Source: Datnioides undecimradiatus (Eukaryota > Chordata > Actinopteri > Lobotiformes > Datnioididae). Taken from it: a stretch of 64,000 nucleotides of DNA. The position numbers and the translations under genes were made by a program. The stretch lies in contig WARS01000052.1 of NCBI GenBank assembly GCA_008933995.1, positions 1,364,001 through 1,428,000 of the forward strand. The letters are read 5' to 3'. The notes under the pieces are model-generated. The model was not told where the DNA came from. It did not search any database and saw nothing but the letters and a program-made list of their open reading frames with translations. The stretch's first letter is position 1, and every line of letters begins with the position of its first letter. Below are positions 26,201-39,500 of this stretch, piece after piece.

Positions 26201-28293
26201 AAAATCCATCAGTAAATACTTTTTATTAAACATAGATTATAGAAAAAAACATTTCATTCGACCAATGTGCATAAATTCGCTCATCTTGCCTTGACCTTAG
26301 GGTGACCTTAACATTTCCCACTCCATAACTTTGTCCACTTTGCAGTTAGAAGTTGCCGGTGGCCTGGGAGCTTATTTCATACTGTATGATTCACTGTGAC
26401 ACTTTACATATAGCCTGGAGATAATTGATACTATCCAAATGTTAAAGACTCAGCTGCAAGTGTCCATGTTAAGACCATGCTGTGTCTAACTGTATTTTCA
26501 AGGACAACACGCCAGTTTATGAACGTCACTGTAACTTCACTGACTACACAAGCCTGAGAGGACATTTCAATAACCATTTAAACATCTGCACGTTGAAATC
26601 AGGGCTTCTGCTGCGCAAGTCCTCCAACTATTCCCAGCTCTTCAAGTGGCGGGAATGGGTGGTGTGGTAAATGCAGCAAAAATCAACTTGAGGGCTTCTT
26701 GAATTAGCCAAATCCAAGAGCGGTCATGACCAGAGAAGATGGACTCGTGCAGAAAAGTAGCTTCCTTCAAACGCAGAGTTTTATCAGGGAGAACCAGAGC
26801 GAACCAGACACACAGTGGCCCTTTTTGACAAGGTCACAGCTTCAAATGATTGCAGTGGAAATATAGCACATGAGCCTTTTTTTTGCATAGCAACAACAGA
26901 AGTACCATTAATAATTACAACACGGCCAGATTTATGCAGGCACATTATCGATGCGACTGAGGACGGGATGGTTTTAGATGTGAGAAGAACTAACAAATAA
27001 GGTCAGCTGTTGTAAAAGTTGCTGTTGAGGTCATTTACTAACTGGTAATTCCTGCTATTAAGAGCGGAGTCCTAATCCTGCCTTTGGAGACACAGATCAA
27101 TTTTTATGTGAGCAGGCTTTCATTGACGACTTTCCGGCGCAGCCCCTGAAAACACAAACTTCAGCCTCAGACGTTGAGTCTAAATTCAACTTTTTAGAAA
27201 TGCACTTTTATTGACCACCACCCTCCCAAGAGCTGAGGGGAGGAAGGCCCCCAGTGCACAGCCAGGCCTTGCAGACTGCATGCACAGGTAGTGGCCACTG
27301 TAACACATCAGCACTAGCAGGCAGCACCACCCTAACTGCTAAGGGAGTGTACCTACATCTTACCTAGTGACAGGGAAAACACAGCGCCACAGACCAGGCT
27401 AATCATGAAAAAAAACAGAAAGAAAACTGCTTATGCAAACTCATTTAAAGCCAAAGTTCAGCACCTTTACAATTAAGAGCACTTTGCGTTGACCAAGTCC
27501 ACCTGATTCTCTGAAAAAACATCTCCCTCACCATCATTTTCCCTGGGTGATAACTCACTGTATGAATGAATAATGATTTGAAATAGACCCGTTGTATCAT
27601 AACACACAGCCATCAATAATAAATCACTGTTGTAGCAAAAGCTGTCTATGCATAGACACAGTATGACCTATTATAGCCCCGCTATAGCCTGCTGCAGTGT
27701 TATATGGCACAGCCTACATTAAATTGACTGCTATGAAATGATTTTTCAAATCAGCTCCCAATACCTGCTTCGCCCTGTGCCGCAAGTCCAGCGCCTACCA
27801 GGAGAAAAAAACCTTCTACCTGCACGCACCGCAAGTTGAAAATCTAGTCAGCGGTCATGTTTTGACGAAAGCCGCTTGGCCAAATCATAACCTCGTTGCA
27901 AATTTCGCCCAAGAAATGCACGCAGCGCAGCAGCGAGCGCACATCCCCGCCTCGCCACCAGCAGCAGCGGCGGCTCGGCGCTGATCTGTCGAAGGGCGAA
28001 CATTTTGAGGTGTGTGCGTGTGCAAGTTGACGCGCGGTTTAACGAGGCGGTTTTTGCAGATGCGTCTCCGCTGACTGTGAGTGTTTACCGAAAGACCCGC
28101 TGCCCCTGCGCTACCGCGGAGGCTACGTGAGCCACAGGCAAAGATGAAAAATAAAAAATGAAAAATAACAAGACACAGCAGCAACCCCTCCCTAGAAAAC
28201 GAGCCTGTGTCGGCAGAGTGGGGAAACAGCATGCAGCAAGATGCCATAACATTGCAAAAACGAATAAGGGCGTAGCGACAGAGAGACGCATAC

Positions 28294-28450
28294 CTGGGAA
28301 GATGCTTGGCGCGGCCGTCGCAGTTCCCCTGCGCCCAGCTTTAGCTGCTGAGACTGAGAGCACTGCACAGAGCCTGAGCCGAGCATGCCTATTGGTAGGC
28401 AGAGACGCGCTGGTTGCTGGCTGCCTGGACTGGGCTCTCCTCACTACAGC
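28294..28450 (-). promoter_or_regulatory. jcad: Candidate jcad non-coding first exon and CpG-rich promoter
   Basis: The stretch from about 27.85 to 28.45 kb is much richer in CG dinucleotides than the AT-rich DNA on either side. On the minus strand a good donor, CCCAG followed by GTATGC, sits at 28294/28293. It could splice over about 5.2 kb to the acceptor at 23136. The 5' limit is not determinable and 28450 is nominal. A different first exon in the same CpG-rich block is possible, as is an unrelated promoter. Confidence 0.4.
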
Positions 28451-30734
28451 TGAGGTGGGGTGGGCTCCTCACATGCAGGCAGCTACAGAGAGAGGGATGT
28501 CAGAATGGTTTCTTCCAAACTGTTTCTCCTAACTTTGCTTTTTTTTCATAGCAACAGTCATTTTTTTTCATTCAGTCTGGCATATTGACTTGAATGATAA
28601 CTACAGACATGTGGAGCAGTGAGCTGTGATTATCTCCCTCTGTCTTTGATCTCTGTCACGCACCGTCGGTGCATTGAAACCTGACAGGAGCACACCTTAT
28701 GTGGTTGCACAAGAAAGGTCAGTCACTGCTCTCGCTCTTTATTTTGCTGCATTACTCAGCTGGTTTCTCCAGATAAAACTCCATCTTCTCCCAGTGACAG
28801 GTTCCTACATAAACGCCCATGCGTCTCTTTCCCATCCTGTTAATTTTTAGATGTGCAGTATGGCAGCGAGCAGCACCGCGCCCTTGGTGATGTTGATGAC
28901 TCGTCACTGTGTGTGTCCCCCCTCCCATCCAATGCCAAGACAGCTTGGCTAATTAAATGTGCTGGGCTCAGGCCTTCCTGTGCCAACTGTGACATGCTGC
29001 ACTCTGAGGGATCCCTCGTTCGGAGGAGTGACGGGGCAACGCACGCGTCCCAGAGATCCACTCACTGATGACAGAGTGTTCGAGCCTGACCTCCGGGGTC
29101 CCCGAAAAAAAGCTCACACCATGGAGGACTTTGACTTTTTCCCACTTACTCAGGCAAGAAGTTCAACTGACGTGCATCATCATCTGGACGCTGCCCATTG
29201 CAACCAGCGCTGGAGGACCAGTGGCTCCCTGCCACAGAAGAGAAAACAAGTCATGGTTGTGGACACTTCCAAACAACGATTGGCTGCTTTTGTCCACATT
29301 TACAAAGTAGATGAAGTCTATCAAGAACAGAGGTGGTGGAGTTCAAGTGATCCCAGGTAGCCAGAGACATCAAAGAGGCGCCTGGCTGACACTGGCCCAC
29401 AGCTGACCTGAGGGCTGCTGATCTTCATTCCAGATTCGTCCACATCTTCAGTAAACAGCTAAATGTGCAGACCGTACATGGGCCACAGCCAAGTGGGCTG
29501 ACACTACGGTCTACAATCAGCCTGACTGACGTTTCAAAACCATTTTAACGCATTAAACATAACACAGTGCATCCAAACAACTACGTTATCTCTCTGGTAG
29601 TTCAACCAGGATTTCACTTACCTCTCTAACACTCCTCTGTGCATGGGAAGCAGCGGAAAGTCTTGAATTTCAGCTTTTTAAAGCTCTGCTCAAGGCTCAA
29701 GTGCTGTTTATTTAATCTCCGGTGCAGATTGTCCACCTGGTCCAGTTAACTGATGGCCTTTCTGCATCTTATCAGCTTCCTATACTGCCCACACAGCTCG
29801 TCACTAAGATAGAAAATGTATCTGAAAAAAACACAGAACAATGCCTGGGAAGACTACATTGAGGTAGCAGACCACAAGATTTCATCACCACAGCTTTGAA
29901 ATATCGAAATGTTTACCTTGTTGTGACATCCAGTCATTGGTGAATCGACTCACGGGCTTTTGTCTGATCTTTTGAGAAAGATTTCACTGATGAAGACTAT
30001 GAAATGTGGCTTTAAGCTCTGCAGAGGCAAGTGAGAGGAACGTTAGCTCAGATGCTCTTCACAGACCTTTCAGTTTGTGAATTACATATGCTGGCAAGTT
30101 GAGCATCACCACTAACAGACTGAGGTGAGTAATTTTACCCAGTCAGCAGAGATTATGTGTTTATATTCAGTGCAATACTGTGTGTTTGGAAGTTTTTATT
30201 GGAAGTCTTTTACTATGTAACGCTCTTTTCTTTGCCCATAACGTAGAAAAGCTTGACACGCCTTCATTCAACCAGCTTTTAGAACGTTATGTCAGTTAAT
30301 TTCACAAACTTCAAGATGTTTTGTGCAAATCTTTGCAATCAAATGAATTTGTCTGCTTCAGCCGGCTTTGGAAAATCCTCAATTAAAGTTTTATTTCCAC
30401 AGAAACATCTCAAATAGTCCCCAACAGCACTGAACAGCCCGAGAAACGTGTTAAAATGTAGAAATATTAAATACACTGATTAGTGCTGAATATCTGATTA
30501 CATGCGGAGTTCGCAACTGATAGATCACAGGTTTACACCCTGCAAAAGCAAGACCAAGCAAAACTATTGAGCTCTACCTGTGATTTGTATTAAAATTTCT
30601 ACAGACTTACGATGTTTTTCCCTTGAGTTTTAATTCTGATGCTGCACAGTGTTCACATTCTCTTAAAAAACCTGGATTTAAAGTTCAGATATGACAGGAA
30701 GTGCACATAAACTTTGCAAAGACAGTTGTTTAGC

Positions 30735-30784
30735 AACATCTGTACAGTCATAAGGAAGTGATTCCTTATGACTGTACAGATGTT
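30735..30784. repeat. Perfect 23-bp inverted repeat with 4-nt spacer
   Basis: Left arm 30735-30757 (begins AACATCTGTACAGTC) is the exact reverse complement of right arm 30762-30784. The spacer is GTGA. No gene is nearby. Confidence 0.95.
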
Positions 30785-33703
30785 TGAGAGGTGATGCCTA
30801 CACAAACCAGCTGTGTCCCATAATAAACCTAACAGCTAGGATAACTGATGTATAAAATTAGAATTAGTGCATCCTCACACCTCTGCTAATTACATTCACC
30901 TGGTAACGAGCTTTATAAAAGCTAAACTGACCACTCATTTCTGGCCTCGTGTCGCACGTCTGGTCGTTTTAACTGCTGCCAGCCAGCGATACCTGCTGAA
31001 CACAGATCACTGCATCAGCTATTCTCCGGCTTCCTGCCACACTGTCAAGGCGCTGCCAGCAACACCCATCTCTATGGCAACGTAACCCGTCATGTGGTGG
31101 ATGCTCGTGTACTTTCCTGGTATGACTGCCCAAAGGGAGGTGAAGTCCCAGCTCTGGTCTGAGCGCAGACAGGGTCAGCAGCTGTAGAAGATCTTAGCTG
31201 AGAGACGCTGAATTATTAAACTGCAGCTGGTTTAGCCTCTGATCAAATTTTACCTTTGAACTTTCTTGAACAGTTGTGAGATATGGAGTCATTGTTTGCT
31301 TTTGATCATGTCTTTTAGCTGATGTGCAGACTCTGACCTGTCTTTTTCCAGACTTCCATGTTTCCAAGGTTTTTTATGCATTTGTGGAACCAATTAACAC
31401 GCCGTTATCATCAGCAGCAGATTGGTCTTGATCTCAAGGAAGACTTCTCCTGTGCACCTTCTCTTGGTTAAGGCATGTCTGTGAGATGTACTTAGAAACA
31501 GCCTTTGTTTTATATTAAGCAGTGTGATATAAAATCACGTCATTTGGCAGAGGAAAAATTACTTTGCCATTCCCACGGCACATCGCACAGCCCGCCGCGT
31601 GCTACAGTGGGTGGTCTAACACCTATATCAGCTCTCCTCTATTTCACAAGACGGCCTGACTTTTACTGGGTGGAGGCTTTTGCTTTTAAAGTAATCGAGT
31701 AATGGCCTGATCGACGTGAAAGAACTAAACTTTTGGAGTGAGGAGTGACGTAAGACTGAACTTCTCACATTTACACCAAATATGGTTTTTTTGAGGTTTC
31801 GTCAACAAAGGCCTTCTCGACTTCACATTAAACACTTCCGTACTCTGAATGAATGCCGTGCTTTAATTGTGCTTATTCTTAGAGCAGCTGTCACCCGGAG
31901 GTGAATGTCTCACTTTAGATTGAACTCATTACACAATACAGGAGGTGTTGCTGCATGTTTTTCCCATCAGTGGTACAGAAGGAAGAAAGATCCAGCCTGT
32001 GAGCTAGTACATGTGGTCATGTGGATCTGAATCATGCACAGATCCAGGTGTGGGCTTTACTAGATGCAACTCACAGACAGTTGCTGTACAGACCTGTTAC
32101 TGTTTTAAAATGACTAATAATCATTTCTGTCCTTGTCTAAGCTTTCTTTCACAGCAGCATTTCACTTATATCACCTTGATATTATATATACTTCTATCGA
32201 GGACATACTGGTATCATCATTATACTTGTTTACAGTATAATGCAGAAGAAATGCTTGTGGTAATTTAGTAGCATCACTATAAAGTTACATTAGTACATTT
32301 AGCTGAATTATGCAGCCTTTAGAGTACTTTTGCATAGTCACATTGGTGCACAATCCACACAGAAGAGGCCTATTCACTAAGTTCACCTTATCCGCTGCCA
32401 ATTTGGGTGAATTTTCTGGGAAAAGTCTGTGATTTTTTTCAGAATTCATCTCAAATATCCCATTTTTTAACTCTGTTTTGGTCTCCACCAGCTCCTGCAG
32501 TGGATATCTGGTTCAAATTAGTCACCAATTTTGTCTGTCAGGTATTTTGTCCCAAACATGTCATGTACAATGGATCTTTTCTGATCTTTCTGGCTAAAAG
32601 CAGCTTGCTGCCACATGTGGAAACACTGATGAAAGCAGTCAAAGTGAAGCTAAACCAAAACATTTAGCTCAATGACGCAAAAATGGTCTGCAGAGCTGAG
32701 GAGACCGAAACATTCAGACGATAAATCTCTTTAGGATCATCAACATCACTTTACATGTAGTCATTTGATCCATAAGTAATATAAAAATATTGATTAGAGC
32801 TGCTTTACACAATAATACAGCTGCCATAAAGCATTATTGTAATGATTCTCATTATTAATCGAGTATTTATTAAACTATACAGTGTTGTAAACCTCCAGAG
32901 CAAAAAGGAATGTTTCTCTGTTTAGGGTTTTGTGCCTCATTTTGCACAAAGTTTTATACTTGTCTTGCAGAAGCTGCTGGTCACTGTGTTGAAGATGATA
33001 TTTAGATATTTCTTCTATTTCTGAAATCTTCTTTTTCTTCCTGGGCTGAAACGAGACCGTCATGACTTCCTTCCATGAAGAGAAACATTGATTTCGGCTC
33101 AGCGGGGATCATGCAAAACAGCCTCTCATTAAAATCATAATTAGAACTTGGAAATGGCACATGGGGTTCAAGTCTGGGGTGAGTTGAAAATCACTGGAAA
33201 CTATTAAACTTGCACTTAGCCTTTCACTCCCAAACAAAGCGGCGGTGACGTCTCGCAAAACGTGAGGTGAAAGCGAAACACAGCGTCATATCTGAAGCCA
33301 TATGTTCCAGATATCAACATACAGGACCTCCATCTGCTTCTGTCTGTAGAGTTCTGGAGGAAACACACCTTGATGCTTTAGTCTGTCCTGTTTCGTCCTC
33401 CTTAGTGACCAAAAAAGGCCTTTTTTAAATGGTAAAACTTCTGTTTCATTGGAAAATGTATTCTTTTGTGACAGGAAAGAAAGAGAAATTGAGAAAAGAT
33501 GTCAGCATCCTTCACGACTTACTTTTCAATGTCAAGGGCATTCGTCCTTCTCCACCTGAAGGTCACTGCTGTGCATCATCATCATCATCATCTTACGCAA
33601 ACATCAAACAATCACGTCACATCGACTCTCTGACAATCCTCATAAACTCCCCCAGCAGTCGTGAGGGTCCAGTTCAAACACACATTAACGCACACTTTCA
33701 CAT

Positions 33704-33729
33704 CGACACACACGCACACACACACACAA
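33704..33729. repeat. (CA)n microsatellite
   Basis: CA run with single interruptions. Confidence 0.85.
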
Positions 33730-34104
33730 ACTCTGCCCTCTCCCTGTCCCCAGCCCCGGTTGCCTAGGAGACAGCTGAGACGGGGACCCCATCTCATTAC
33801 ACACCAATAGGGCCGTGTGACTGAAGTGTGGGATCTTTATCGCCATCTAGCAGCCGAGACAGAGAAAGACATCTTTTTTTATTTATTTTTTTTAAAGCCA
33901 GGATCTGCCTGGTAACCCAATATGCTGACTTCTCCTGGAGCTGAAACCCAGCCTTGAATTTCTAATGAGATGCATCTTGTGGCGGGACTTATACATGACG
34001 GACAGTTCAACACGGACCGTTAGTTAAACACTACACTGCTCGATAATCAGGGATTAATTAAAGAAATTAAGAATAAAATGTTTTTTATTTTTCAGCGCAG
34101 TACG

Positions 34105-34515
34105 GTAACTCAACAAATCATGACATTGTTCATTACTTTTGAGATACTTGTTTTACTTGAGTATCTTACATTTCACGCTACCTAATACTTATTATCCATT
34201 TGATCCACTGATTTTGTATATTATTACTATATTATTCATATTATTTTTATATTGGGCCTCTCACAGTTGTAGCTGGATTATAAACAAGCAGCATATGTAG
34301 CATTGTTATAGATTCAACTCTACAGCTCCATCAACAGTGGGATACTTATGCTTAGCTAATGAATATGTTTATATGTAAAATATAACCATTAAAAAAAAAA
34401 AGTGTTTCCCATTTTGAAACATAACATTTTGTCGTCAAATCCTCTGTAGTTTTACTTCATTATCATTTCAAATGCAGGAGTTTTACCTGTTATAAAGTAT
34501 ATTTCTGCACAAATA
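34105..34515 (+). mobile_element. Degraded teleost repeat, forward copy
   Basis: TACTTGTTTTACTTGAGTAT at the left and AATGCAGGAGTTTTACCTG with AAAGTATATTT at the right match, in order, a common teleost repeat rich in 'ACTTGAGTA' and 'TTTTACTTG' blocks. Internal parts are diverged. Confidence 0.5.
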
Positions 34516-34717
34516 TAATCAGGTTCAATCCAATAAAAGTCTAGATTTAATGATTTGGGGTTGACAAATCTAATGAGTCTAATGAACGACTTCATGATCA
34601 GTAGGTTCTCTCTTATTTATTATTTATTATTTTTAGCAACACAAATTACATCACTCAACCAGTGAATTATATTCTATCAGGACTATAACAAAGACTTACA
34701 ATAATTCATTTTATGTA

Positions 34718-35012
34718 CTTTAGAAGAAGTATTCAGGTGTTTACTTGAGTTAAAGTAACAATACCACAATGTAAAAATGGCCACCGTGATCATTTTATAT
34801 ATATAACATTATTTTATAATTATTCCAGCTGCATTCATTAATTTTATTTTGCAGCTACTTGATATACTGTTGGGTAGTTTAATGTGTAACAATGCATTAT
34901 ATTTTATAATATGGCCATAAATCGATTGCATGAAGTCATAATCTGCAAAGTAACCAGTAACTTGACCGTTCAGCTTTGTGTAATGGAGTAAAGTATTTAC
35001 GTCTGAACTGTA
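34718..35012 (-). mobile_element. Same teleost repeat, inverted copy
   Basis: Read on the minus strand: TACTTTACTCCATTAC, AAGTTACTGGTTACTTTGC, TTAAACTACCCAACAGTAT, ATTGTGGTATTGTTACTTT, then ACTCAAGTAAACACC and GAATACTTCTTCT. This is the order of the same family as the copy at 34.1-34.5 kb, with an internal deletion. Confidence 0.6.
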
Positions 35013-36562
35013 ATCAGGCAGAGCAGTGGCAGCATAACATGGAAAAACTCATTCATCATTGGTTCCTGCGCTGATTTCATAGTTAAATTGCAGTTTTGTG
35101 CAAATGCAGTTTACTGTATGTTGTGTTAAAGTAAAGCAGTGTATGACTTGTCACATTATTTACTGTTGGATTTCACAAACATTTGAGTTGTTTAAATGTG
35201 TTTTCGTCACCAAACGTTTAATTTAGCTCATTTTAATTCAAATCTATTTTCCAGCAAACAGCTTTAGTTTGCACAGCAACTACGTGCGGCACACAGAATA
35301 TCACACAGTCGGTCTGGAATATACTGCAGTTTATTAATTCTAACAGATGTGTTATATTAAATATTAAAAACATCAAGTAAAAATGGCCACATGTATACGC
35401 AGCAGCAGAAGCAGGAGTTTGGGCTGAACTGAGCAGGACACTGTTGTGCTTTTAATTTCTACTTGGCTGGGGACAAAAGATAGATAATCCTTGTGCTACA
35501 CACGTCATATGTGAAACAAAGCCACAGACACACTCGAGTGTTCACCTGTCTCTACGTTAAAGGTTTCAGGTCGATCCCCCGTTCAACGCAATGTGAAAGT
35601 GCAGTTAATATTTAGTGTTAGGAGTGACTGAACACGTCCTGAAAGTCTAGTCTTTGCTGACCTCCGGTGGTTTAACGGCTCACGGGGTGTGGTTACAGGT
35701 GCAACGGAGCACATTTCTGACCAAACCCAGCGGCGATGCAGGGTTGGAGGGCAGCAAAACGCACTTTTCAGCCTGGTGTTAAGTTACTCTTTAACTAACA
35801 TAATACTCTGAGCATCTAGAAGATACAAAATTGTTTTAAACCTAGGGCAGGAAACCAGCTCTGCTGTCCACTGGCGCACGTCACCGGCCACTTTTCTCCT
35901 TTTTTCTCAGCCAAATAGATTTTTAAAACATTTTACTAGCACCAAATGAAATGAGGGCTTGTCGCCAAATGATGTTTCCAACAGAGCAGACGCATGTACC
36001 TTACTTTCCCACCCTGTTAACACCTGATTGACATATGAGAAATCTTCAAACAACCTTTGCGATCTAAAGAAATATGAGGTCACTACAATTTTACCTCAAT
36101 AATATCATCTAGTGATACTCATGCGCAGGTGGAAAATAAAGCATCTATGCACTGTACCTATTTTAAATGTGAACAACCCCACAGTCTGAACAAACAACCA
36201 CATTATCGACTTAATTACCTCTATCTGTTAAAAGGTCTCCCTCGGCCCACAGGATGTACTACTGTTGACCCCACCTAAAGCATAGTATTGTCATTTAAAT
36301 GTAAATATAGGCAAGGGTGATTGGAGCTAACACAACAGATTGAGAAGAGGTATCACACGTACAGCACGCTTGTAACAAAGGTCAACATAGAAATAAAAGA
36401 CGAAAGATATCAAGAAATAAACTCTTTCATGTGGTAACGTAAGATATGGCATATACCGGATAACCTCGTGAAACTACTCATTTGCCTTGAGGGAAAACAT
36501 CTGCAAACACTAACTGTGGTGTGGTGGCGATGAGGTGAAGGTCTCTGTAAACATTCTCTGTT

Positions 36563-39500
36563 CTAGGCCTCTGATTCGGATTGGTCGGTGGCGACGCTGC
36601 CGTTCAGCTCGCCCAGTCCCGTTTGCTCCTGGATGTCGGTCATCTCCCCGACGATGAAGGTCGGCTCCCCGCCTTTGCTGTTGGCCGAGCCGCTGTCCGG
36701 CTGCTTGGCCGCCTGGTTGGTCAGAGTGGGTTCTTCATCCAGCCTGCTGGAGATGGACCAGTAGAGGTGGGCGTCGAGTCTGGCTGCAGCCAATGAGAGC
36801 TCTCGCGCTGAGCAGGAGGGCGTGTCCACCTTAAGGGAGGGGAAGCATGATGAAGCATGATTTAATTTAAAGACTTAAAGAAATAGCTGTGGAAAACACG
36901 GTTATTTGGTTTTGTTGCTGAGAATTAGATAAAAAATTCGAGTCTTTACAGGTTGGTTAGCTTAGCTTAGCTTAAAGACTGAAAACAGGTGGAAAGCGCT
37001 AATCTGGCTCTGTTTAAGGTAACAAAACCTGCCTAACAGCACCTGTAAAGCTCACTAGCCAATCAGTTGCTTTAATTTGTCAAAAATGTTTACAGGAACA
37101 GATGATTCTAGATGTCTTTGGGAGTAATCTATCCAGGAATTAGCCCAACCCTGCAAAGTTTTCACACTTTGTTTTTTGTATGAATTAAACAAACGAGATG
37201 ACGTGTTAACCTGTGAACTTTGGTGGTGCTGGTTGGGTTGATTTAGTTACTTTTGGACAGAGCAAAGCGTGCTGTTTGCACCTGTTTCCAGTCTTCGAGT
37301 TAAGCTAAGCTAACCAGCTGCTGGCTATGACTTAATATTTACTGCAAAGACGTGAAACCAGCACAAATTTTCTGATCTGGTTCCGCTGGATCTCTAAACT
37401 AAATATGATAAACCAGAGGTGCTCAAAGTCTTTTTCCTGAAGGGTCAAAATACAAATGTACAAAACAAAATGCAAAAAAACAAAATGCAAAAAAACAAAA
37501 ATGCACAAACAACAGTTTATCATTTTTACATTGTTATTGCCGGAAACATCTGGTGGGTCAACTCACACCTGCTTCATACTCAAATAGAGTATTGTCTGTT
37601 TCATGATCAAAGTGACAAGTGGCATCATGTGGTTTCAGGGGATCATACAGACACACTGCTGCCTATAATACACATATATACACCCAGACTAAGAAACCAC
37701 TATAATTAAGCTATTTTAGCAGAGGCGTGATAGAGAGATGTAGTGTCTATTATAAGGTCAAATCACCGGCCGAGTGCAGCTCTTCCCCTCCGCCCGTCTC
37801 ATCAGTGAGGCTCCTTTTGTACAAACCTCTCTGGGGATCGATATGTCGACCATGCTGACAGAAGTCAGAGAGAGCTGATTGTTGTTGCATTAGTGTTTTT
37901 ACTCTGCGCTGTTCAGCGTTTGTCTCCCTGTCGAGCCGTGTGCATTTGCGTGAAGGCTCGTCTCGGGGATCGGCATATGCTAGAGAAGCTTTGGCGTGTG
38001 GCACCGGTCCATGCTGCGCGCTGGTCCTTACCAAAATAACCATGAAAATAAGTGCTTCTGTTAGACTTCCTGCGTTTCCCAGCATGCCTTTCAACAACCC
38101 CAAGAGAACAAGTGTGAGATTTCAGCTTTTGGTTTTTACATGTAGGTGGAGACAGGAATAGGGATAACAGCAAGACTTTTCCTCACTCGAACACACGTAG
38201 GTACCTTTTTGTTGACTGTCGGTGCAAGAGCTGCTGCGTCTGCCTCGTCTGATGATCGTTAAAAAGGGATTAACAGCAAAACATGATATTTGTGATCATG
38301 TTTTAAATTGCTGACGCATGTCCTGCAGCCAAAATTGTTATTTTACCAGCCTCCTTACAAAAAAAGGCAAATAACACAAGTCCTCAAACCCAAAAGCCCT
38401 GATATTAGCGTGTTTGTCTTTGTTGCCCCAGCTCCAGAAGACGTTACCTCAAACGTGTGATGAAAGGCTCCGTAGTCGATGTCAAAGAAGCCCTCTGCCA
38501 GCGACATCATCGGGCTAAACCTGTGACCCCACAGCACCTCCTCCGCCAGATAGGAGCTCCTCGCCTGGCACGTCATCCCTGCACGCACACAGACACATGC
38601 ACAACATTTGCTCGTGACACAACGTGCAAACGGCGCAAACGCGTGATTGTTCTCTGCAGTCGAGCTCTGACTCCCGGGTGCGTCTTTGCAACTCTGCGCA
38701 GCGCTCTGACAATCAATACTTGGTGTGGGCAGAGAGGCCACCTTTACCGCGCGGAGACGCATCGTGAATCGCTCTGATAAACTGAATTCCTGCCAGACGC
38801 TGAGGATCGGCTGAGTGCATCATCCCCTCAGAATGACATGAGGCGATATGAGGACGGGGATAAAGGCAGGGAAAGACACAAACACAGCCCGTCCAGATCC
38901 TTCCAGGGAACAGGTAGCTGCGGACTCGCATTCATTTGTTTGGATTTTGTAGTTTTTCCAGACGTTTAGGTGAAGCACAAGTCAATGCAGACATGAAATA
39001 CAACCATAAATACGACAAAAGTGTTCATCTCTGCTTCTAAATACCAGCAGAGATGATGTGTTGCCCACTCGATGCACTGTTCATCCAGAAATGTTCATAT
39101 TTTTAATAAATTCGGGTAAAAAATGTTTAAAAACTTGGAACTCTGGGGGTGTTTCGAGCTTCAGGAATGAAAACTGTTATGTGTTTGAATCCCAAGGCAG
39201 AGCAAAGTTGTCAGTTGATATAACGTTCACATTTCGGGCATTGTAACCGATGATTTATCAAGGGTGACTAACAGTGCGTTAGTCCAGGAGGCGTCGGTGC
39301 CTTGCTCAAGGGCAGATGAGTGTTGGCTGACACACACTGGCTGCGTGCGATGCTGTGAACGGTCCCTCTGCCTGTAAAGACACCGCAGTCTGATCTACCG
39401 CCTTTTAATCTTCTCCCACCTCAAAGACTTTAGTTACAGAAACATCCACACGTCCTCAGATGATCACTTCACTCCGGCGATGACGCTCCCCTGCTCCCTG

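Larger units (their letters stand above)
23136..28293 (-). other. Probable jcad first intron, gene-free
   Basis: About 5.2 kb of mostly AT-rich sequence with no exon-like open frames. It contains a long TG microsatellite (about 24968-25018) and a hAT-like MITE (about 25871-26200). The assignment as intron depends on the tentative first exon near 28.3 kb. Confidence 0.4.
28451..36562. other. Gene-free region between jcad and kcnj9
   Basis: About 8 kb without a gene I can support. It contains the perfect palindrome at 30.74-30.78 kb, a CA repeat at 33.7 kb and the inverted repeat pair at 34.1-35.0 kb. The kcnj9 3' untranslated region must occupy its right end; a minus-strand AATAAA at 35330-35335 is one candidate end. 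Confidence 0.55.

Noticed and set aside
28959-29360. 133-codon plus-strand open frame with protein-like acidic and basic runs
   Set aside because: No family recognised and no flanking exons; the initiating codon lies in unremarkable context.
30735-30784. microRNA gene at the perfect palindrome
   Set aside because: Stem of 23 bp and loop of 4 nt are too short for a normal pre-miRNA, and the perfect pairing is atypical. Kept only as a structural finding.
28451-36562. A kcnj10 gene next to kcnj9, as in mammals
   Set aside because: KCNJ10 would appear as one long frame or clear Kir motifs; neither is present here or elsewhere in the window.
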